DNA of 13,128 nucleotides from Chloroflexota bacterium (GTDB lineage: Bacteria; Chloroflexota; Limnocylindria; QHBO01). The notes under the pieces were generated by a model, which was not told the DNA's origin, made no database searches, and worked only from the letters and a program-made list of their open reading frames with translations. The stretch covers positions 1-13,128 of the forward strand of contig JAOUHE010000036.1 of NCBI GenBank assembly GCA_029865285.1, in the 5' to 3' direction. The position numbers and the translations under genes were made by a program. Below, piece after piece: positions 1 through 6,400 of this stretch. Numbering within the stretch: the stretch's first letter is position 1; each line of letters begins with the position of its first letter.

Positions 1-1
1 C

Positions 2-523
2 GAGACGATCGCGACCATCACGTACCCCCATGTCGCCACCTCCCCCGATCCCGCCCTGCGCGAGGCGCAGTTCGTGGACGACGGCGGGCTGGTGCGCATC
101 TACCCGACCCTCGACGGCAAGCTGATCGTCTGGATCCTGGCTGCGCCCGCGATCTACCGGATCGACCCGGTGGATGGCACGGTGACCGAGGTCGTACGTC
201 GGCCGATCCTGTGGTCGCCCGACGAGGAGTACCACCTCGACCTGATCGAGAAGTCGGGCACGGTCACCACGCTCGCGCTCCGGGACCGCGCCGGCTCCAC
301 CATCGCCGCGGTCGACGTCAGCGGTCTGGTAAGCCACGTCCGCTGGGCAGGGTCGAGCAACGAGGTCGTCTTTACCCTCGGTCGCAGCTCGCCCGGTGGT
401 GGCGTGCGCCAGGACCTCTACGTCTGGGACCTGGTGCAGGGCAAGGCGCCGTCGCCGCTCACCAGCAACGGCGCCGCGTTCGGCGCCGAGTGGCTGGGCG
501 TTCGCCAGGTATGGCTGCCGTGA
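2..523 (+). CDS. C-terminal part of a beta-propeller (TolB/WD40-like) protein, 5' truncated by window edge
   Basis: The frame is open from base 2, with no stop before TGA at 521-523, so this is the last ~173 residues of a longer protein. A GTG at 74 is only an internal valine. The visible part consists of short beta-strand repeats of the propeller kind, such as IYRIDPVDGTVTEV, WSPDEEYHLDLI, HVRWAGSSNEVVFTLG and LYVWDLVQGKAPSPLT, each alternating hydrophobic strands with D/G/S turns. This is the pattern of TolB-type or WD40 blades, where a value is compared with a 'W(S/A)PD' turn. No enzyme motif is visible. It ends only 10 bp before the DUF971 gene, so the two are probably cotranscribed. Family assignment is by repeat style only. 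The missing N-terminus could carry a signal peptide or another domain. Confidence 0.6.
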   Translation, partial: ETIATITYPHVATSPDPALREAQFVDDGGLVRIYPTLDGKLIVWILAAPAIYRIDPVDGTVTEVVRRPILWSPDEEYHLDLIEKSGTVTTLALRDRAGSTIAAVDVSGLVSHVRWAGSSNEVVFTLGRSSPGGGVRQDLYVWDLVQGKAPSPLTSNGAAFGAEWLGVRQVWLP

Positions 524-533
524 AGGTCACCTG

Positions 534-884
534 ATGCCGGCGCAGGAGATCGTCAACCCGATCGGCGTCGAGCTCGACGAGACCGGCCGCCGGATGCGAA
601 TCCGCTGGGATGACGGGCACCTCGGTGAGTGGAACTGGCAGTCGCTGCGGCGCGCCTGCCCGTGCGCCCTGTGCGCCGGCGAGGGGAACCTGCCCGGCGT
701 GGTCACGCTGGAGACCTACTTCAACCCGCAGCAGACCACGGTCGAGCGGGTGAAATGGATCGGCCGATACGCCCTGGCACCGATCTGGGCCGATGGCCAT
801 GACACAGGCCTGTTCACCTATCTGAAGCTGCGCGCCATGTGCGAGTGCGACGAGCACGCGGCTGCCAGCTCGGCGGACCGATGA
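534..884 (+). CDS. DUF971 protein (gamma-butyrobetaine hydroxylase N-terminal-like domain)
   Basis: A 116-aa single-domain protein. ATG at 534 is chosen because GAAGG at 522-526 sits 7 nt upstream and the frame upstream lies inside the preceding gene. The family pattern is clear: IRWDDG (residues 23-28), LRRACPCALC (38-47), then IWADGHDTGLFTYLKLR (84-100). Cysteines are at 42, 44 and 47, plus a C-terminal C103/C105 pair. In the DUF971/GBBH-N family this fold occurs alone, at the N-terminus of carnitine-synthesis hydroxylases, and fused to Mrp/ApbC-type Fe-S carriers, so a metal or Fe-S related role is possible (inference). Its stop TGA (882-884) overlaps the ATG of the deacetylase gene (ATGA at 881-884), indicating translational coupling. 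Whether the extra CEC motif binds metal cannot be judged here. Confidence 0.85.
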   Translation: MPAQEIVNPIGVELDETGRRMRIRWDDGHLGEWNWQSLRRACPCALCAGEGNLPGVVTLETYFNPQQTTVERVKWIGRYALAPIWADGHDTGLFTYLKLRAMCECDEHAAASSADR

Positions 885-1846
885 GCGCCTCCGGCGGCCT
901 GCTCCTGGTCCACGCTCACCCCGACGACGAGGTCTTCAGCACCGGGGGACTGATCGCGCGCTCGGTGGCCGAAGGGCGTCGAGTGGACCTGGTGGTGTGC
1001 ACCGGCGGCGAGGAGGGGGAGATCCACGACCCCGACCTGGCGGAGGAGGAGGCGCGGCCGCGGATCGCGGAGATCCGCGCCGCCGAGCTGGCATGCTCGA
1101 TCGACATCCTGGGCGGGGATGGGCCCGGCGAGTTGCACCTGCACAAGCTCGGCTACCGCGACTCCGGCATGATCGACACCGAGCCGAACGCGCACCCGGG
1201 GTCGTTCTGGCAGGCCGACATGGCCGAGGCGGTCGGGCGCCTGACCGCGATCATCCGCGCCGCCCGGCCGGCGGTGGTGGTCACCTATGACGCCGACGGG
1301 ATGTACGGCCACCCCGATCACATCAACGCGCACCGCGTGGCGGTCGCCGCCATGCAGGCCTCGGCTGACCCGTCCCGGTACGCCGAGGCGGGTGCGGCGT
1401 ACGGGGTCGACAAGTTCTACGAGATCGCCTTCAACCGCGACGCCTGGATCGCCCTGCTGACGGAGATGCACGGGCGCGGCATTCCGCTGCCGTGGGATTT
1501 CGACATGGACGCACTTACCGGCGAGGCCGATGCCCTGAACCCGACGAACGTGGAGGCGGCCCGGCAGGTGATCGACCAGGTCGAGGCGGGGGAGGAACCG
1601 TCCGCCTTCGGGACACCGGCGTCGGAGATCACCGCCATCGTCGACGTCGAGCCGTACCTGGCGCGGAAGCGGGCCGCGATGGCCTGTCATCGCACCCAGC
1701 TCCAGGATTTCGGCTGGGCGCTCGATCTCCCCGAGGACCTGCAGCGCCTCGCCATGACGCCCGAATCGTTCGTGCTGACCCGGTGGCCGACCCGCGGCAT
1801 CCTCGACGGCCACCGCGAGGAATGGCTCTTCGAGGGGCTGCCCTAG
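881..1846 (+). CDS. PIG-L family zinc deacetylase, MshB/Mca-like
   Basis: A 321-aa protein of the LmbE/PIG-L N-acetylglucosaminide deacetylase family. It probably removes an acetyl group from an N-acetylglucosamine conjugate, as MshB does in mycothiol synthesis, or cleaves an amide as Mca does. Motif 1, VHAHPDDE (residues 10-17), places H13, D15 and D16. Motif 2, MYGHPDH (141-147), places Y142, H144 and H147. These numbers coincide with the zinc ligands (H13, D16, H147), the catalytic base D15, and the Y142/H144 pair known for Mycobacterium tuberculosis MshB. YRDSGM and VVVTYDADG are also typical of this branch. The length is close to MshB (~300 aa). The start overlaps the DUF971 stop, so it is the last gene of this operon. 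MshB versus Mca cannot be settled here, and no other mycothiol gene is in the window, so no symbol is given. Confidence 0.88.
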   Translation: MSASGGLLLVHAHPDDEVFSTGGLIARSVAEGRRVDLVVCTGGEEGEIHDPDLAEEEARPRIAEIRAAELACSIDILGGDGPGELHLHKLGYRDSGMIDTEPNAHPGSFWQADMAEAVGRLTAIIRAARPAVVVTYDADGMYGHPDHINAHRVAVAAMQASADPSRYAEAGAAYGVDKFYEIAFNRDAWIALLTEMHGRGIPLPWDFDMDALTGEADALNPTNVEAARQVIDQVEAGEEPSAFGTPASEITAIVDVEPYLARKRAAMACHRTQLQDFGWALDLPEDLQRLAMTPESFVLTRWPTRGILDGHREEWLFEGLP

Positions 1847-1850
1847 CCCC
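1834..1850 (+). terminator. Candidate hairpin at the end of the deacetylase gene
   Basis: A perfect 6-bp inverted repeat, GGGGCT (1834-1839) and AGCCCC (1845-1850), is separated by a 5-nt loop and overlaps the TAG stop of the deacetylase gene. It lies at the end of a plus-strand operon facing a convergent gene, where a terminator is expected. No T-run follows, so it is at best a non-canonical terminator or a 3'-end stabilising hairpin. Confidence 0.3.
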
Positions 1851-1883
1851 GACCCGGTCAGGCGCGGTCATCCCGTGGTCACC

Positions 1884-1995
1884 CCGTGGCTACTACGGCC
1901 AAGCTCACGCGCAAACCACCCACTGCATGGCCGTATGGTCACGCCCTGACCGCAGTCGCCAACCATCGGCCTCGTGTTGGCCGTTGTGGTCATCG
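1884..1995. repeat. Element E1: ~112-bp imperfect palindromic repeat, first copy
   Basis: Non-coding element that aligns without gaps to 2779-2890 (E2) at about 75% identity by hand count, in the same orientation. The outer arms are CCGTGGCTACTACGGCC (1884-1900) and GGCCGTTGTGGTCATCG (1979-1995). They pair at 12 of 17 positions, plus three G-U pairs if read as plus-strand RNA. A central TGCATGGCCGT (1924-1934) leads into an inner hairpin GGTCA (1937-1941), 5-nt loop, TGACC (1947-1951). It sits in the 209-bp gap between the convergent deacetylase and XRE genes. Differences from E2 are spread over all three codon positions, so it is not a conserved peptide. It could be a dispersed repeat, an operator array or a structured RNA; I do not recognise the family. 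Confidence 0.75.
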
Positions 1996-2035
1996 GATGA
2001 CGATGGCAGTCAGGTCACGCGCCGCACCACTCACA

Positions 2036-2054
2036 GCACGAGGCCTCGCGGTGC
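2036..2054 (-). terminator. Weak candidate terminator hairpin after the XRE gene
   Basis: Read on the minus strand just after the XRE stop codon, GCAC (2054-2051) and GTGC (2039-2036) enclose a second short palindrome built around CGAGGCCTCG (2048-2039). The hairpin has a 3-nt bulge and no following T-run, so it is only a position-supported guess. Confidence 0.22.
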
Positions 2055-2055
2055 G

Positions 2056-2712
2056 CTAGACGAATACGATCCCGTTCCCGCCCGGATCGCGTCCCGAGCG
2101 CAGCGCCGCCAGGATCGTCCGGCTGGCGAGAGGGAACGCTTCCCGCAGGACCGGTCCAGCCTCCGCGACCGCACGACGGTTGGCGTGCGACCCGGCAACG
2201 ACAAGGATGATCCGTTGTATCCCCGAGTCGCGTTGCTTGCGCAGCAGCGGCCGGATCTGTGCCTGAACGTCTCGGAGCCGGCTCAGGAATTCATGAGCCA
2301 CCCGGATCGGTGGTCGAGAGAGCACGAGGTCAAAGGCCCGTAGATCCGGCGGCGGTCCGACCGGTATTTCGAGCGCGATCGCCCAGCCGCCGGGCGCCAC
2401 GATCTCACGGTATCGGTTGATCATCTGGAGCTGGCGCGCGTCGCGGAGTCGTCCGGCCCCGGGGTACAACTGGAGGCTTAGACGCAGACCGACCGCAGCG
2501 GCATGTGTTGCGAGATCCTCGACGGTGACGCGCCGCGCGGTGTTGCGCTCGAGCCGCCCGATCGACGACGGCGACCTGCGCAGTGCTCGGCCGACATCCG
2601 CCTGCCGGAGCCCCGCGGCGACCCGCGCTTCACGAAGGTCGGCGCCGTGCTCGGCCACCAATCGGCGAGCGACGAGCCGCGCCTCATCCACGCGGGTCAG
2701 ACGGTTTGCCAC
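2056..2712 (-). CDS. XRE-type HTH protein with a C-terminal alpha/beta domain (solitary regulator type)
   Basis: A 218-aa protein starting at GTG (2712) and ending at TAG. Residues ~25-80 form an XRE/Cro helix-turn-helix (LREARVAAGLRQADVGRALR, then SPSSIGRLERN, then VTVEDLATHAAAVG). Residues ~95-218 form a separate alpha/beta domain: WAIALEIPV, PPDLRAFDLVL (121-131), VAHEFLSRLRDVQ (138-150), LRKQRD (157-162), IQRIILVVAGSHANR, and a C-terminal GRDPGGNGIVFV. From memory this architecture recurs as stand-alone HTH proteins in actinobacteria and Chloroflexota. The spacing of D128, E141 and K159 is compatible with a PD-(D/E)XK-like nuclease fold, active or degenerate, but that is inference. No toxin, methyltransferase or other partner gene is adjacent. 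E1 lies downstream of the gene and E2 in its upstream region. No clear Shine-Dalgarno is seen. Confidence 0.8.
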   Translation of the reverse strand: MANRLTRVDEARLVARRLVAEHGADLREARVAAGLRQADVGRALRRSPSSIGRLERNTARRVTVEDLATHAAAVGLRLSLQLYPGAGRLRDARQLQMINRYREIVAPGGWAIALEIPVGPPPDLRAFDLVLSRPPIRVAHEFLSRLRDVQAQIRPLLRKQRDSGIQRIILVVAGSHANRRAVAEAGPVLREAFPLASRTILAALRSGRDPGGNGIVFV

Positions 2713-2778
2713 GGACCGATCATCCGGCCCGCGGCCTTACGGCCCGGTTATCCCCGACTTTGCCTCTTTGCCCTCACT

Positions 2779-2890
2779 CCGTGGCTACAACGGCCGAGAT
2801 CGCCAGCCGGCCGCCCCCTGCATGGCCGTTTGGTCAGGCTATGACCGCGGAGGCCAGGAATCGGCCGCTTCTTGGCCGTTGTAGCCATGG
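2779..2890. repeat. Element E2: ~112-bp imperfect palindromic repeat, second copy
   Basis: This is the better-preserved copy. Outer arms CCGTGGCTACAACGGCC (2779-2795) and GGCCGTTGTAGCCATGG (2874-2890) are complementary at 16 of 17 positions, the exception being a G-T. A central TGCATGGCCGT (2819-2829) leads into the hairpin GGTCA (2832-2836), GGCTA loop, TGACC (2842-2846), and ATCGGCC (2860-2866) follows. All landmarks keep exactly the offsets seen in E1, 895 bp away. It lies 67-178 bp upstream of the XRE start codon and downstream of the Ddn-type gene. The motif GGCCGT-N-(A/G)G(C/T)CA occurs three times, twice forward and once reversed, as in E1. The rest of the 234-bp gap (2713-2946) shows no gene. 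Confidence 0.78.
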
Positions 2891-2946
2891 CGTGCCTACG
2901 TCGCATGTGCAGCGGCCTTGGTGAGGGCGACCCGGCCTCCACGAGC

Positions 2947-3408
2947 CTACGTGCGCTCGAGCACGACCAGTGGGATCGTCCGGTGCGCCCACTCCAGGTA
3001 CGCCTCGTACCCCGGATAGGCCGCGTTCACCAGCTCCCATAGCCGCGCGTACTCCTCGCCGGCAGCCTCGCGGGCATGCACCGTGCGTCGCTCCCGCCGC
3101 TTTTGCACCCCCGCGGCGGGATTCGCGCGCAGGTTGAGCACCCACGCCGGCACGTGCCGGCTGCCGCCGTTCGAGCCGACCACCACCAGGCGGTCGCCAT
3201 CGGGATGGGCCCACAGCGCCGCGGTCCGAGCGCGGCCACTGCGGCGTCCGGTGGTGGTCAGCAGGATGGTGAGATTGCCAAGTGATTGGCCGAGCAGCCA
3301 CGCGCCGCCGGTCCATCGGTACAGCGGGGGGTGCAGCCACCGTGAAATCGGGTTCACGCCGGCCACTCCGACGAACCGATACCAGAGGCGCCGAAGGCGG
3401 TCACGCAT
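2947..3408 (-). CDS. Deazaflavin (F420)-dependent nitroreductase / quinone reductase family protein (Ddn-like)
   Basis: A 153-aa protein. The ATG at 3408 fits because the frame continues upstream only into sequence antisense to the cyclase gene. It has the split-beta-barrel Ddn signature: TTTGRRSGRARTAALW (51-66), DGDRLVVVGSNGG (70-82), HVPAWVLNLRANP (85-97), and a C-terminal YPGYEAYLEWAHRTIPLVVLE. Family members (PF04075 type, ~150 aa) use reduced F420 to reduce quinones or nitro compounds; the GRRSGR and S/N-GG segments contact the cofactor. The N-terminal ~45 residues, with HPPLYRWTGG, are amphipathic as in membrane-associated Ddn. It is divergent from the cyclase gene with 60 bp between the starts. 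Substrate is unknown. Presence of the family implies, but does not prove, F420 in this organism. Confidence 0.87.
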   Translation of the reverse strand: MRDRLRRLWYRFVGVAGVNPISRWLHPPLYRWTGGAWLLGQSLGNLTILLTTTGRRSGRARTAALWAHPDGDRLVVVGSNGGSRHVPAWVLNLRANPAAGVQKRRERRTVHAREAAGEEYARLWELVNAAYPGYEAYLEWAHRTIPLVVLERT

Positions 3409-3415
3409 GTCGCGC

Positions 3416-3421
3416 AGGGTA
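3416..3421 (-). promoter_or_regulatory. Candidate -10 element for the Ddn-like gene
   Basis: On the minus strand the hexamer TACCCT, matching the TANNNT pattern, ends 7 nt before the ATG at 3408, consistent with a leaderless or near-leaderless start. No convincing -35 sits 16-18 bp upstream, and no Shine-Dalgarno is seen. Confidence 0.3.
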
Positions 3422-3430
3422 GCGCGGATC

Positions 3431-3459
3431 TTCCCATGAAGGCCCGCGTTCGCTAAGGT
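3431..3459 (+). promoter_or_regulatory. Candidate sigma-70 type promoter of the cyclase-methyltransferase operon
   Basis: TTCCCA (3431-3436) and TAAGGT (3454-3459) are separated by 17 bp, and the -10 ends 9 nt before the ATG at 3469, which would give an almost leaderless mRNA. AAGGTG (3455-3460) could instead be a Shine-Dalgarno 8 nt from the ATG. The two readings exclude each other and cannot be separated by eye. Confidence 0.4.
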
Positions 3460-3468
3460 GTCACTCCC

Positions 3469-6400
3469 ATGGACCTTGCCCCGGTCGCCTGCTCCGCCTG
3501 CGGCACGCCCAACGAGGCGGGCCGCAAGTTCTGCGCCGAGTGCGGCAGCAAGCTCGGCGTTGCCTGTCCGGCGTGCGGCACCATCAACTCGGCCGCGGTG
3601 AAGTTCTGCGGCGAGTGCGGGGCCACCATGCGCACCGATGCAGCGGTCGCCCCGGCTCCGACTGCCGCAGCCAGCGTGCCGGCGACCGAATCGACAGCCG
3701 AGCGGCGGCTGGTGTCGGTGCTGTTCGCCGACCTGGTCGGCTTCACGACCCTTTCCGAAGAGCGCGATGCCGAAGACACTCGCGAGCTGCTGACCCGCTA
3801 CTTCGACGTCGCCCGCTCCGTGATCGAGCGGCACGGCGGGACGGTCGAGAAGTTCATCGGTGACGCGGTGATGGCCGTCTGGGGAGCGCCCACCGCGCAC
3901 GAGGATGACGCCGAGCGGGCGGTCCGCGCCGCGCTCGAGCTGGTTGCCGCGGTGCCAGGCATCGCCGACGGAAGCGCTGCCATCCAGGCGCGGGCCGGGG
4001 TGCTCACCGGCGAGGCCGCCGTGACGATCGGTGCGACCAACCAGGGGATGGTGGCGGGCGACCTGGTCAACACCGCCAGCCGGCTGCAATCGGCCGCGGC
4101 GCCGGGCACGGTGCTCGTCGGCGAGGCGACCTATCACGCGGCATCGACCTCCATTGCCTTCGAGCCGGCCGGCGAGCAGACGATGAAGGGCAAGGCCGCG
4201 CCGGTCCCTGCCTGGCGGGCCATCGCCGTCGTGGCGCGTCGCGGCGGATCCGGTCGCTCGGAGCTGCTCGAACCGCCGTTCGTCGGCCGCGACGAGGAGC
4301 TGCGCCTGCTCAAGGACTCTTTCGAGGCGACCGGCCGTGAGCGCAGGTCGCGCCTGATCAGCGTCATCGGGCAGGCCGGCATCGGCAAGACGCGCCTCGC
4401 GTGGGAATTCGAGAAGTACCTCGACGGCGTGGTCGACACCGCGTACTGGCACGAGGGCCGCTCGCCGTCGTACGGGGACGGGGTCAGCTACTGGGCCCTC
4501 GTCGAGATGGTGCGGCGGCGCGCGGGCATCGGTGAAGGTGACGACGACGAGACCGTTCGCGCGGCGCTGAACGCCATGCTCGAGCAGTTCGTCCCGGATC
4601 CGGCCGAGCGACGCTCGCTGGCGCCCCGCCTGGCCGGGCTGCTCGGCATCGAGGAGCTGCCGTCGGAGAGCCGCGAGGAGCTGTTCGCCGCGTGGCGCAC
4701 GTTCTTCCAGCGGATGGCGGAGCAGGCCCCGGTGATCATGGTCTTCACCGATCTGCAGTGGGCCGACCAGGGGATGCTCGACTTCGTGGAGAGCCTGCTG
4801 ACCTGGGCGCGCAACGAACCGATCTTCGTCGTCGCGCTCTCGCGCCCCGAGCTCATGGAGCGGCGCCCGGATTGGGGGAGCAGCGTGCGCAGCGTTACCC
4901 GCGTGACGTTGGAGCCGCTCGCCGATGTGCAGATCGCGGAGATGCTGGAAGGGCTTGTTCCCGGCATCCCGGGCCCGGCCCTGCGCTCGATCGTGGAGCG
5001 CGCCGAGGGGATCCCGCTGTACGCCGTCGAGACCGTGCGGATGCTCCTCGACCGTGAGCTGCTGGTCGCCGAGGATGGCCGCTACCGGCTCACCGGCGAG
5101 ATCGGTTCACTCGGCGTGGCGGCCACCCTCCAGGCCCTGATCGCCAGCCGTCTCGATGCAGCCCAGCCCGAGGATCGGGCCCTGCTGCAGGACGCGTCGG
5201 TACTGGGCCAGAGCTTCACGACGGAGGCCCTCGCGGCGGTGGCTGGCGAAGAGCCGTCGGCGCTGACGGAGCGGCTCGATCGACTCGTGCGTCGCCAACT
5301 GCTGACGGTCGATGCGGACCCGCGGTCACCGGAGCGCGGCCAGCACAAGTTCGTGCAGGCGGTCGTCCGGGAGGTCGCCTACGCCTCGCTGGCCCGTCCG
5401 GACCGTCGCGCGCGGCACCTCGCCGCAGCGCGCCACCTCGAGGCGCTCGGTGAGGAGGAGACGGCCGGCGTGCTCGCCAGTCACTACCTCTCAGCGCACG
5501 AGGCGTCACGTCCGGGCCCGGAGGCCGATGCACTGGCCGCGCAGGCGCGCGTGGCGCTGGTGGCTGCCGCGGAGCGGGCCGCCGCCCTGCATTCAAATAG
5601 CCAGGCTGTCGGCTACCTGGAGCAGACGATCTCGATCACCGCCGATCCTGCCGAGCAGGCGGGGCTCTACCTGCGCGCCGCGGAGCTGGGCGACCATACG
5701 TCTGACTACGAGGCCGCCATCGAGCACGCCCGCGCCGCCCGCGACCTCTACCGCGGGCTCGACGACATGGCCGGCGTGGTCCGCGCAGCTACCTGGATGG
5801 GCCGCCACTACACCTCGTCGAAGGTGGAGCCACAGGCGGTCGCGGTCATGGAGGAGACGCTGACCGAGGGTGCGGCGATCGACGCGTCCGCCGAGTACGC
5901 CGCCCTGCTGGCCGAGCTGTCGCGGGTCTACATGATGACCGGCCGTCACTACGAGGCGATCTCGACGGCTGACCGCGCGCTCGCGTTGGCGGGGCCGCTC
6001 GGCCTCGTGCGACCGGTCGTCGAGGCACTCATCAACAAGGGGACCGCGTTGGTGCACGTCGGCCGCATCGTGGAGGGGGCCGCCAGCCTCCGCGGCGCCG
6101 CCGCCGAGGCGGACGGCCACGCCCTGACCGCATCGGCCCTGCGCGCCCGAAACAACCTGCTGGCCGTGATCTCCGAGGAAGACTTCCGTGCTGCCATCGC
6201 CCTGGCCGAGGAGAGCTACCAGCTGGCCATCCGCCTCGGAAACCAGGGGTTCGCGTTCCAGTTCGCCGGGCTACTGGCCGGCATGTCCATGGATGCGGGC
6301 GAGTGGGGCGCTTGGATGGACGAGATCCAGGGACTTGAAGAGGGGGAGGTGGTGCCCCCCTTCTACGCCCTCTGGTTCATCACCCTGCGCGCCAGGCTGG

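Noticed and set aside
1884..1995. E1 and E2 as remnants of a coding sequence (plus-strand translations share RGYxG...CMAVWS...WPL)
   Set aside because: Differences between copies fall at all codon positions with no third-position excess, and E2 has a TAG in that frame. The similarity is explained by conserved DNA blocks.
2056..2712. REP/RAYT system, with the enclosed gene as the transposase
   Set aside because: The protein is an XRE-type regulator and lacks the HUH and catalytic tyrosine motifs of RAYT/IS200-type enzymes.
2056..2712. Classical two-gene toxin-antitoxin pair
   Set aside because: There is only one gene between the repeats, and no small companion ORF with a start signal on either side.
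2779..2890. E2/E1 as integron attC sites
   Set aside because: Length and palindromic ends are suggestive, but the arms lack the RYYYAAC and GTTRRRY core sites: CTACAAC and GTTGTAG do not match. No integrase is present.
3409..4452. N-terminal extension of the Ddn-like gene to about 500 residues
   Set aside because: The extension is antisense to the cyclase gene. The Ddn family is ~150 aa, and the ATG at 3408 with an upstream TACCCT fits the normal length.
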